Shown: positions 1-8,853, counted from the first letter of the stretch. The stretch: 64,000 nucleotides of DNA from Prochlorococcus sp. AG-347-K15 (GCA_003281415.1 QCCC01000002.1:1-64000), one strand, 5' to 3'. Translations and numbers: made by a program. The notes: generated by a model from the letters alone, not told the origin.

Positions 1-108
1 GTCCTCAATATTATTAATTAATTTGTCTAACCATTCTGTATTATCTTCTGGTTTTAAATATTTAATTTTTGGTTGATTAATTTCAAGAGTCTCAAAATCT
101 CCACTCAT
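1..108 (-). CDS. hypothetical protein, N-terminal part (truncated by window start)
   Basis: Open minus frame MSGDFETLEINQPKIKYLKPEDNTEWLDKLINNIED preceded by AAAAGGAG Shine-Dalgarno. Confidence 0.6.
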   Translation of the reverse strand, partial: MSGDFETLEINQPKIKYLKPEDNTEWLDKLINNIED

Positions 109-264
109 AAATTCTCCTTTTATATTGGTTTAACTACCTCTTTGTTCTAATTGATTTGACTAAAACACTGCGTATCTAATGTGTGCGGGTTGAGGAACAT
201 TTAGGTACGGAAAGAGGTATGTTTTTTTAGCCATTTAAATCTATGGCTGACCTAAATTAGAAAT

Positions 265-310
265 ATGGTTGTCATGAGTCGGTTGCGTTGCTGCAACTGA
301 AATCAACCAT
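265..310 (+). ncRNA. two-tier RNA stem-loop (ATGGTTG/CAACCAT outside, TCGGTTGC/GCAACTGA inside)
   Basis: Inverted repeats read directly in the sequence, just upstream of the ORF at 335. Confidence 0.5.
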
Positions 311-334
311 GAACTTTAAATTGCATTTAATAAA

Positions 335-517
335 ATGACTTACTACAGTTGCTTTGATCAAAAAGGAAACATAATTGCTCGCTGTCAGACTAAAGAAGAT
401 ATAGATGTTCTTAAGAAAATGGGCAGACCAATAATGGAAATAAAAGAAATGAAAAAAGAGGAATCAGTTGTTTGTTCTTTAACTGGTAGTCCATCCGATT
501 ACAATGAAGATTATTAA
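335..517 (+). CDS. conserved hypothetical small protein
   Basis: 60-aa ORF with coding-like composition. Confidence 0.6.
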   Translation: MTYYSCFDQKGNIIARCQTKEDIDVLKKMGRPIMEIKEMKKEESVVCSLTGSPSDYNEDY

Positions 518-521
518 AAGT

Positions 522-653
522 ATGACTCAAAGATCACTTCAATTAAATCAACATGGAAGATCAGTAGTTCTTTTGTTGGTTGCATTGAATAGCATCTGTA
601 CTTTCTTTTTTACTTTTGAAAAAGCATTAACTGATCGCGAAAGAGCGAGATAA
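522..653 (+). CDS. hypothetical 43-aa protein
   Basis: ATG..TAA reading MTQRSLQLNQHGRSVVLLLVALNSICTFFFTFEKALTDRERAR, followed by a terminator. Confidence 0.55.
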   Translation: MTQRSLQLNQHGRSVVLLLVALNSICTFFFTFEKALTDRERAR

Positions 654-705
654 AAATATTTAATTATTTGTGGATTAAAAGTAAATAAATAAAATTTAAA
701 ACATA

Positions 706-736
706 AAAAAAGACCCTTTTAAAGGTCTTTTTTTAA
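706..736 (+). terminator. intrinsic terminator
   Basis: AAAGACCCTTTTAAAGGTCTTTTTTT hairpin with T run. Confidence 0.8.
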
Positions 737-1119
737 TGGTGACTACAGAAAGGAGATCTGTTTAATAATCAGATTAAGAATTTTCTTAGAAATTAGTTTT
801 GAATGTAAAAGTGATTACTCACTTCTTCATGCTTTACAAACTACTTTATTTTTTAGATAGTTCTGAATTAATCCCGAAAGATTAATTTCTGATCACTTAA
901 CTTTCTTACCGTAAAGGTTAGATAAGTTAATATACCTTGGTGTTGCAGACCATGGATTAGTGAAGATCTAGTTGGTCAACCTTGGACGAGTCGATCACCA
1001 GAACTGTAGTATTTATAAGGTAATCGGTCATAAATATTTGGCATGAATCCTTAAGAATGATTTAATCATGATTAATTAAATCTTTAATCCGCGGACCACA
1101 TCATCTCTTAGTAAGCATT

Positions 1120-1374
1120 TTATTTGTTTGTTTTACAAAGAATATAAAGCCAACCAAAGAAAGTAGCAAAAGCAATTATTAAAGCAATATTGTTATTCAA
1201 TGGACTTAAATATCTTTCTATTGAAAGTGGCACATGGAGAATAACAAAATACCAATATAGAACAGATAGTAATCCAAACAATAAAGCTAGAAGAATATAA
1301 AAAGGCAGGATATAAAATCTTCTTTTTTTATTCTTTCCTCTGTAATATTTTCGGCTAAACCAATTCTTGACCAA
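1120..1374 (-). CDS. hypothetical membrane protein
   Basis: 84-aa ORF with two hydrophobic segments; start is TTG and the overlapping upstream frame may be its real N-terminus. Confidence 0.45.
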   Translation of the reverse strand: MVKNWFSRKYYRGKNKKRRFYILPFYILLALLFGLLSVLYWYFVILHVPLSIERYLSPLNNNIALIIAFATFFGWLYILCKTNK

Positions 1375-1667
1375 TAACCACCATTTAATTGAAGAAAAAA
1401 CTTTAAAAATATTCCGTAAATATTTATAAAAAACCTAGATAAAGCAAATAACGGTGAAATTATAAATCTTTGCATTACTGCTTTAAAAATTAAATTTGTT
1501 CAGTTATGGAAATCTGGCTTATATTATTAACTTTTTTTTCTCTATATTTCGTTAGGAAAAATACCATTGAGCTAAAAACAACTAAAAATCCTATTAATGA
1601 TATTCGATAGAAAAGGTCATCAGACATATCAAAAAAAGCTGATCTTTTAAATTTGTTTCTCATCAAA

Positions 1668-1711
1668 AAAAGAGGGTTTTATCCCTCTAAGTTTAGATCG
1701 ACTGTCAATCA
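1668..1711 (-). terminator. intrinsic terminator with conserved upstream module (copy 1)
   Basis: Minus strand TGATTGACAGTCGATCTAAACTTAGAGGGATAAAACCCTCTTTTTTT; near-identical copy at 9862..9907. Confidence 0.8.
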
Positions 1712-2299
1712 AGTTATTTTTCCTTGTGATGAGTGTGTTTCTTAGGTATAAGTGGTCTAAGGACTTGTCCTTTTCGTAAGGACTTGAGCCTAGCGGTTTC
1801 AAGGTTAACCCCGCACTCCTACACACGAGTACAAAAACCTTTTTAATTAATGCAGATTACTTCCAAGACACTTAGCTTGCTACTTAATGTAGTTTTTGTG
1901 CTTTGTGTCTTTGTCATTTGAAGACTATTCATCAAAAGAGATTAATAGTTTCAGGGTTTTCTTACTTCGAACCGAACTCAATATCGGTTAGTTTTTTAGT
2001 CTTTAAAAGTTTGAGTAAAGTTTGAGTAAAAAATTACGATTCCCTGAAATCCCAGTAATAGCTAGACGCGCTCACTTTTCATTAGCCAGTAATTAGGTTC
2101 AGTCATAGTCTATAATTTGCGGGAAATAGGGCTGCTGGTATAGTGCTGGTGTGGCATTTTGTTAACTTTTTTCGGAAGTCAGCTTAATCCAAAGCGTTTT
2201 GTTTAGTTTATCGAACATTATTAGTCGAAGAAAGTTTCTATTTAAGAAATAGTATTAGTGGTATGTGTAATTAATTCTTTAAACAAAATTGTTTTTCTA

Positions 2300-2461
2300 T
2301 TATGCTTGTTTTTTGACTCCTACAGCTGGTTTAATATTTTCTTCTTCTTTAACCTTTTCCTTAATGATTAATTTATTTTCGGTTCTTCCAAAATCATCTT
2401 TGCCTGCAATAAAGAAAATAAGTGCACTAATAAAAAAAAGTGCAAAAAGCAAAACTTCCAT
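2300..2461 (-). CDS. small single-TM protein (53 aa)
   Basis: MEVLLFALFFISALIFFIAGKDDFGRTENKLIIKEKVKEEENIKPAVGVKKQA: hydrophobic N-terminus, charged C-terminus. Confidence 0.6.
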   Translation of the reverse strand: MEVLLFALFFISALIFFIAGKDDFGRTENKLIIKEKVKEEENIKPAVGVKKQA

Positions 2462-2707
2462 TTGCTAATACCATTTAATTAAATCCAAATTAGTTTAGAG
2501 GTCTAATTTTAATCAACATCAAATAATACAACTCACGGTAAATTTAGTTCAATCAAATTAAAAATATATAATTCTGTAATATCAAACTATGATAATTGGT
2601 CGAGGAAAGTTTGGAAAAAAATATAGAAATAGATTGCTTGATCAAGACTTTTTATTTTTGGAATAATTGACAGTAGATCTAAAATTGGAATGGTATTTAA
2701 GTATTAA

Positions 2708-2803
2708 ATGATTGGAAGTTTACCAAAATTAATTGCACTTCTTATGGTCTTACTTCTCGTAGGAAGTACTTTTGTTGGTGGAATTTTTTACTTTCTAAAA
2801 TGA
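2708..2803 (+). CDS. 31-aa membrane peptide
   Basis: MIGSLPKLIALLMVLLLVGSTFVGGIFYFLK; stop overlaps next start (ATGA). Confidence 0.5.
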   Translation: MIGSLPKLIALLMVLLLVGSTFVGGIFYFLK

Positions 2804-2988
2804 TGGCGAAGCCAGATCAGAAAACAATATTGCTTGAGCAAGCTTATGACGAAATTAAAGTCATTTGTACTAAGTTTCAAGATGAATCTGGAGCTACAGA
2901 TATGGAGGTTAAAACTCTACTAAGAGAACTTGCTAGGGTGTGGGAAAAAGATATTGATGAAGATTATGATATAGATTGGGAAGTTTAA
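2800..2988 (+). CDS. conserved hypothetical small protein
   Basis: 62-aa ORF; resembles 27997..28167 minus-strand ORF. Confidence 0.65.
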   Translation: MMAKPDQKTILLEQAYDEIKVICTKFQDESGATDMEVKTLLRELARVWEKDIDEDYDIDWEV

Positions 2989-3231
2989 AAAAACTTCTAA
3001 AAATACTGGTCTTTTCCCAACCCTGCTCTAATAGTTCCCTATATTCCTTTCTCGCATTTTCTATAGTCTCAACCCTGCTACCTTTCATAACTGGATTACT
3101 ACTTCTCTTAAAAAACATCCATAGTAGATCATCATTGCATTAATACTAGGACTAGGTTTAGATAAATCTTCAAATGGTTCAAAGACTTTTATACTACTCC
3201 TTTTGTTATTTAAAATAGTAAATTTCTTCAT
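2933..3231 (-). pseudogene. DUF1651-like protein interrupted by an apparent frameshift at an A6/T6 tract
   Basis: MKKFTILNNKRSSIKVFEPFEDLSKPSPSINAMMIYYGCF in one frame continues as FKRSSNPVMKGSRVETIENARKEYRELLEQGWEKTSIF in the next. Confidence 0.45.
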
Positions 3232-3482
3232 TACTCCCCTTTGGATAAAATATAATTTAAAAAGACACCTCCAGAAACCAATAAACCACCCATAGCTACA
3301 AATCCAAGTAAATCTAATATTGATTTATCAGTGTTTATTTTCAGAAAAGTTAAAGCAAAAGCTATTGGAGGGAATAATAATATTACTTTTGGGATAAGTG
3401 CCTGATTCCATTTCTTTATAACAGTATCTTCTTCATTTAGTTCTTGATACAACTTTTCTAACTTTTTTCTTTCTTCTTCCAT
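3231..3482 (-). CDS. hypothetical membrane protein
   Basis: 83-aa ORF with two TM-like segments. Confidence 0.55.
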   Translation of the reverse strand: MEEERKKLEKLYQELNEEDTVIKKWNQALIPKVILLFPPIAFALTFLKINTDKSILDLLGFVAMGGLLVSGGVFLNYILSKGE

Positions 3483-3709
3483 TAAATAATCAATAAGTAA
3501 ATAATTGTTCTTATACTAAAAATTAGGCTTGATCCCTGCGAGTTAATAGTCATTCAAAACACTTTTTCCCCTTTCAAAGAATATTTTTTTGAGTCAGCTA
3601 GTAATTAAACAGGATGGTTTTTTACAAAAATATCTTTTAATTTATAAGTTTGATATATGCAAAATTAGTTTTTTGTATTTAAATAAATTAAGACTGAAAA
3701 ATTTAGCTA

Positions 3710-4102
3710 TTGTATAAATTTTTGAGAAGAAATAATCAACAAATACTTAGATTTTTTGTATCAGGACTTATTGCATCAAGTTTTAATTTTATATCTTATA
3801 GAGCTTTATACCTCCTTTCAGAAGATTTATTATTTGCTTCCATATCTGGTTATTCTATAGGGATATTAGTTTCTTTTATTTTTGCAAAGTCATGGGTTTT
3901 CAAAAATAGTTCTAGTCCACCTTTAGTAAAATCTTTTTTTTTATTTTGCTTGATCTATTTGTTTGGAGGAATAGAAATGTCATTAATAATTTTGGTCCTT
4001 AATCAATTAATAGACAACTACAAAATTGCTTGGTTATTTGGTGCTTTTATTGGATCTTTAAATAATTACTTTGGATCTAAATACCTTTCATTTAAGAAAT
4101 AA
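3710..4102 (+). CDS. GtrA family membrane protein
   Basis: FFVSGLIASSFNFISYRALY..., four TM segments, GtrA-like; TTG start. Confidence 0.8.
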   Translation: MYKFLRRNNQQILRFFVSGLIASSFNFISYRALYLLSEDLLFASISGYSIGILVSFIFAKSWVFKNSSSPPLVKSFFLFCLIYLFGGIEMSLIILVLNQLIDNYKIAWLFGAFIGSLNNYFGSKYLSFKK

Positions 4103-4200
4103 TTATATTTATTAAATCAGTTATTTTATAAAAGTCACTTGATTGTCTAAATCAATCAAAAAAAATTTTTAAAAAATAAATAATCAAGAAATAATTTAAT

Positions 4201-5292
4201 TTAAAAGTCTGAAACTAAATAAATTAAGCATACTTTGAGAAGTTTCAAGCCATCAATCCATCTTGATATATTTGGAGCACCTGATTTTCTTGCGTAGTAT
4301 CTAACAGGATAATTAAGTATTTTTATGTTGTTATTAGCTGCTTCAAAAATAATTGTAAAATCACCAAATGGATCAGATTTAGAATCCCAACTTCCATTTT
4401 GCTTCATAAGATTAAAAAACCTCCTTGAAAATACTTTTGTTCCACAAAGTGAATCAGATACTTGCTTATTAATAATGATTGATATAAATATTGCAAAACA
4501 TCTATTGCCAATATAATTCGCCCATCTCATTGCATTTTTTTCCATAGGAAAAGTTGTTCGAGAGCAATTAATTAATATATTTTCATTCTTCTTTGCCTCC
4601 ATTATTGCTGCGATACTGTCATCAATATCCACTGTAAAATCACTATCTACTATCGCAAGTGTTTCTCCTTTAGATATATTGCAGCCATCAACAACTGCAT
4701 TCTTCTTGCCTTTACCACTTTGTTTTAAAAGAGAAATTTTTAAAGAATTAGAGAAATTTGCTTTTAAATCCTCGAGCATAGAAAATGTATTATCCCTGCT
4801 ATTGCCTTCAACAAAAATAATTTCAATATTATTAGACAGTTGTTTGAATTTCCTTAGTGCTTTTATGAAAAGTTCCTTATTACCTTCTTCATTTCTTGCT
4901 GGAATAATTATTGAAATTAATTGCTCAGAATTATTTTCGATATATCTATAAAAAACTATCTCTAGCTCATAAGCTAAATGTTTGATAATTGGTAATTTAC
5001 GAAAAATATTTTTTATTGTTTGTGGGACAAATTGTGTGGGTAAAGGGGTTATTTTTTTTGCTTTCCATCTGATGGACCTATAGTTATAAATTTCTGCTAA
5101 AGATTCGATATCACATAATGTAATTCTTGGTCTATTTGTTGTCTCTTTAAAAATTCTAGAATCTAATCTTAACCATCTTGATACTGGCTCCCAAGTGTTA
5201 CCTCTTACTTTTATGGAAATAAATTTGTTTTTATCTTTGAATAATTCGTGAAGTTGATTATTTGTTAAATTCCAAGTATTGAAAGACTGCAT
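4201..5292 (-). CDS. glycosyltransferase family 2 with about 120-aa N-terminal extension
   Basis: ISIIIPARNEEGNKE, FVEGNSRDNT, VDSDFTVDID GT2 motifs. Confidence 0.88.
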   Translation of the reverse strand: MQSFNTWNLTNNQLHELFKDKNKFISIKVRGNTWEPVSRWLRLDSRIFKETTNRPRITLCDIESLAEIYNYRSIRWKAKKITPLPTQFVPQTIKNIFRKLPIIKHLAYELEIVFYRYIENNSEQLISIIIPARNEEGNKELFIKALRKFKQLSNNIEIIFVEGNSRDNTFSMLEDLKANFSNSLKISLLKQSGKGKKNAVVDGCNISKGETLAIVDSDFTVDIDDSIAAIMEAKKNENILINCSRTTFPMEKNAMRWANYIGNRCFAIFISIIINKQVSDSLCGTKVFSRRFFNLMKQNGSWDSKSDPFGDFTIIFEAANNNIKILNYPVRYYARKSGAPNISRWIDGLKLLKVCLIYLVSDF

Positions 5293-5334
5293 TAAAGTCT
5301 ATGGATTTCTAAAAGACAACCTATTATAGCTAGA

Positions 5335-6888
5335 TCATCTTTTTAATATTAATCTCCAAGGTTTTAAAGTATCATTTTTAAATAAAATCTCGTAAGACTT
5401 ATCATTGATACTATTTTCTGAGGATTCGCTAAACCAAGCTAATTCTCCAGGATTTAAATCATTAATACTATTCAAACCCTCTCCTAGATCAGGAGTTAAT
5501 ATGGCAATTCTGATGATTTTTGACTGCGCCGCTATGTTTTTTATTCCACTTTTATCAACTTTGATAGGTTGATTTTTAACGATATCAAGAGATGAAACAT
5601 ATTCCATAGTTTCTCTTAATTCTCTTGATCTATCAGTGAATAATCCTGATCCTAGAAGTAATGAAGTAAGTAGATAAGGACCAATTATTAGCATAATTAA
5701 GAGATTCTTGAAATTAGTTTTATTTTCTATAAATGACCAACTTAATCCAAATAAAACCAATCCTATAAAGAGAAATGTATTTTCCTTAAAGTTAAAACTA
5801 TTTATATTCTTAAAGAAAAAATAGTATAAGCAAGCTATGCAAATTAAAAATAGTGGAATTATTTTTGAAGTTATAAAAATAAAAATTGACTTATAAATTT
5901 TAGAGTTAAATAAATATTTGATACCTAAAAAACTATTTAGAGTCATGATTGAAGATATTTGTAAGGGGTAGTAAGGAGTTTTTGTAGAAAAAAAGCTGAT
6001 TATAATTATGAAAGTTAGGGGGAAAAAAGTTAATATAAATTTCTGATCTTTCTTCTCTGATTTATAAAATATTATTCCAATAATTGAGAATAAACTCCAT
6101 GGTAAGAATGTTAATGGGATGTTCCATAAATAATAATAAAAAGGATTTGTAAAGTTATTTTTGTTTGAGAGACTTTTGAATTTTTCAAATAAATAAAAAA
6201 TTATATTTTGATCTAAATATGGGTCGATAGATATTGTCCAAATTAAATAAGGAATAAAACCGATTAGTAATCCCAACCAGAAAAATTTTGTTAAAAGAAA
6301 TTTCTTTTTAATAACCAAATATGGTGCTATTGATACGAGAGGTACTGCTATTAGAAAGGTTTTCATCATAAAAGCTAAACCAATCCAAATACCAAAAAGA
6401 AAAATATAAAGATTGTTATTTCTGCTTTTTATTTTTACTATTGAAAATAAACCAATAGTGACTAAGCTGGCAAAAATAATATCTTGAGTGGCCAAGTGAG
6501 AATAATCAAACCACAAATAAGTGGTTGAAAGAATAAGAGGCGATACGAATGCAAACTCTTTATCAATTAATTCTTCATGTAATTTATAAGTTACAAATAG
6601 CATTATGATTGCAGCTATTGTTGTTGGTAAATACGCCCAAAATATATTTCTCCCAAAGATTTCTTGGGATTTCGCCATTAAAAACTGTAATCCTATAGTT
6701 CTGTCCAAAACATAATTATCAAACCATAAAGGAATTGTCCAATTCCCTTTATCTAGTATCCACTTTGCTTGAAGTGCATAAAATCCCTCATCAAAAGCAA
6801 TGTAACTTCTATTGCCAAAATAAAAAATGAGAGGAACAAAAATTAATAGTTTTAAAAGTGTTCTGAATCTAGAAATTATATTCATCAT
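5335..6888 (-). CDS. ArnT-like/GT39-family membrane glycosyltransferase
   Basis: DEGFYALQAKWILDKGNWTIPL motif and multi-TM architecture. Confidence 0.85.
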   Translation of the reverse strand: MMNIISRFRTLLKLLIFVPLIFYFGNRSYIAFDEGFYALQAKWILDKGNWTIPLWFDNYVLDRTIGLQFLMAKSQEIFGRNIFWAYLPTTIAAIIMLFVTYKLHEELIDKEFAFVSPLILSTTYLWFDYSHLATQDIIFASLVTIGLFSIVKIKSRNNNLYIFLFGIWIGLAFMMKTFLIAVPLVSIAPYLVIKKKFLLTKFFWLGLLIGFIPYLIWTISIDPYLDQNIIFYLFEKFKSLSNKNNFTNPFYYYLWNIPLTFLPWSLFSIIGIIFYKSEKKDQKFILTFFPLTFIIIISFFSTKTPYYPLQISSIMTLNSFLGIKYLFNSKIYKSIFIFITSKIIPLFLICIACLYYFFFKNINSFNFKENTFLFIGLVLFGLSWSFIENKTNFKNLLIMLIIGPYLLTSLLLGSGLFTDRSRELRETMEYVSSLDIVKNQPIKVDKSGIKNIAAQSKIIRIAILTPDLGEGLNSINDLNPGELAWFSESSENSINDKSYEILFKNDTLKPWRLILKR

Positions 6889-7134
6889 TTTTTTCGTTAT
6901 TTATATTGATTATTGAGTTAATTGTAATTGAATCTATGCTCTTAACTTTTAAGAAAGTTTCTATTCTCTAGCTATAAGATAAATGCTATTAAAAATAAAT
7001 GAATTTTAAAGTTCTTTACTAAGTTTTACTAATATTTTAAAAGCTATTCAGGGAGCCATATTGATTAATTTTCCCACAAACATAAATTCTGATATTTAAT
7101 GGCCTCTATACTTTTTAATTTTTATAGTATGATT

Positions 7135-7995
7135 TCATTTTTTTGATGACTTGATAATTTCCCATGCTTCACAGGCAGTATCTGCGTAATCAAAAAGATT
7201 TAAGTTTTCATCTGATATTAATCCAAGATCTGCTAGATGTTGGAAGTTAATTATCTTATTCCAATATTCTCTACCAAAAAGTATGATTGGGATTTTAGTT
7301 TTCATGCCTGTTTGACAAAGTGTCAATAGTTCAAATAATTCATCTAGTGTTCCAAAACCGCCAGGAAAAAATACAGCAGCTACTGATCTCATAACAAAAT
7401 GGATCTTTCTTAATGCAAAATAATTAAATTTAAAGCAAAGACCGGGAGTTATAAAAGCATTTGGGATTTGTTCATTAGGGAGACTGATGTTTAATCCTAT
7501 AGATTTACAATTCGCTTCGAATGCACCTCTATTAGCAGCTTCCATAATTCCTGGACCCCCACCTGTCACAATCACATGAGAATTACAGTTTTTATTTTGA
7601 TTACTAATTGAAGCAAGTTGAGAAAACTCTCTTGCAGATTGATAGTAATGACTCATTAAAAGCAAATTTTCTAATCTATTTAAATTTCGTTTTAGAAGAA
7701 TCGATTTGGGATTTTTTTTAATTAAATCTTCTATATTTTTAATTCTCTTTTTTGTATTTGATTCTTCTGTAATGCTCGCGCCTCCAAAAATAATTATGGT
7801 TGAAAGAATTTTATTTTCTTCAAGGATTAAATCTGGTTTAGTAATTTCAAGAAGCATTCTGACTCCACGCATTTCATTTCGGCTAAGTAAATCAATATCT
7901 TCGTGAGCCAATTTATAAGTATCAGAATTAATAATTAAATTCAGGTTTTTAAAACTATTTTTTCTAGGCGAAATATGCTTTTTTGTTTTTTTCAT
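7135..7995 (-). CDS. LOG family protein (TIGR00730-type)
   Basis: VTGGGPGIMEAANRGAFEA and FPGGFGTLDELFE motifs. Confidence 0.92.
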   Translation of the reverse strand: MKKTKKHISPRKNSFKNLNLIINSDTYKLAHEDIDLLSRNEMRGVRMLLEITKPDLILEENKILSTIIIFGGASITEESNTKKRIKNIEDLIKKNPKSILLKRNLNRLENLLLMSHYYQSAREFSQLASISNQNKNCNSHVIVTGGGPGIMEAANRGAFEANCKSIGLNISLPNEQIPNAFITPGLCFKFNYFALRKIHFVMRSVAAVFFPGGFGTLDELFELLTLCQTGMKTKIPIILFGREYWNKIINFQHLADLGLISDENLNLFDYADTACEAWEIIKSSKK

Positions 7996-7996
7996 T

Positions 7997-8515
7997 TCAA
8001 TAAAGAGTTTTAACTTTTCTTTCGAAAGGATTAAAACTGACTCTTTTGATTTTGTTGTTTTCGTAAATCCAATAAACAGGTGTACTTTTTCTTGCCTTAA
8101 TTAAATTAATTTTGTCTAATTTTTGAGGGATAAATTCTTTGGCAGGATCAAAAAATTTATCTCTTTTAGGTTGATTTAAAACAATACTGCCTTCTTTCCC
8201 TGAGATTGATCTGTGATAAGTTCCAATAGGAATTTCTAATGCTCCCATAGATCTATTCAAAAAAATCACATGATGAGGTTCATCCCATGAAGGATTTATC
8301 AAAACAAATTTCCTTTCCCCGGTAATAACTAAATTATGATCAATTTGATGATTATGAACGTAATATTGTTCATTTTTTAAATCATCTGGAGGAGATATAG
8401 CTTCCCCAGAGTGGATCACAACATCAGAACCATTAGAACTATCTATGCCTGCATCGAAGAATGTGACCTTTGGAGTCTCTCTAAAAACATTTATTGGGAA
8501 GAATCTTAATTCCAT
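7997..8515 (-). CDS. conserved hypothetical protein
   Basis: 172-aa ORF adjacent to the LOG gene. Confidence 0.65.
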   Translation of the reverse strand: MELRFFPINVFRETPKVTFFDAGIDSSNGSDVVIHSGEAISPPDDLKNEQYYVHNHQIDHNLVITGERKFVLINPSWDEPHHVIFLNRSMGALEIPIGTYHRSISGKEGSIVLNQPKRDKFFDPAKEFIPQKLDKINLIKARKSTPVYWIYENNKIKRVSFNPFERKVKTLY

Positions 8516-8589
8516 AGTCCTAACTCCCTTTAAGAAAATTTATAAATACTAAAAAAATTTATTTACTTTTAAAAACAACTATTTTTTTC

Positions 8590-8736
8590 TTAATTGCAAC
8601 AAACCAAGCAATCTTCTTGATTTGGATAATCTATACATTCTTTATTTAAAGTTTCTTCTAAAAAATCCACTTTCTTAACATAATCAAGATCTTTGAATTC
8701 TTTGTTTGGAACCGTGAATTGTGTTTGTAGTTTCAT
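8590..8736 (-). CDS. 48-aa protein with C-terminal Cys cluster
   Basis: MKLQTQFTVPNKEFKDLDYVKKVDFLEETLNKECIDYPNQEDCLVCCN; upstream AGGAGAACAG SD-like. Confidence 0.6.
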   Translation of the reverse strand: MKLQTQFTVPNKEFKDLDYVKKVDFLEETLNKECIDYPNQEDCLVCCN

Positions 8737-8751
8737 TTTCTGTTCTCCTAA

Positions 8752-8853
8752 TTAATACTGTTTTTTGAATCCATTCCAAGTTTGAGAAAACCTTAATCCC
8801 AAATAAGAAATTAAAATTGTCCAAAATAAAATCTCTATACCTAAATTAGTCAT
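8752..8853 (-). CDS. 33-aa membrane peptide
   Basis: MTNLGIEILFWTILISYLGLRFSQTWNGFKKQY preceded by AAAGGAGGCC. Confidence 0.6.
   Translation of the reverse strand: MTNLGIEILFWTILISYLGLRFSQTWNGFKKQY

Noticed and set aside
1790-1815. CGCACTCCTACACACG resembling the Yfr1 core ACTCCTCACAC
   Set aside because: Similarity is partial, without the two flanking stem-loops expected of Yfr1, and the genomic context differs
4325-4951. ORFs 4325..4516 (+) and 4679..4951 (+)
   Set aside because: Antisense shadow ORFs inside the GT2 gene; no family features
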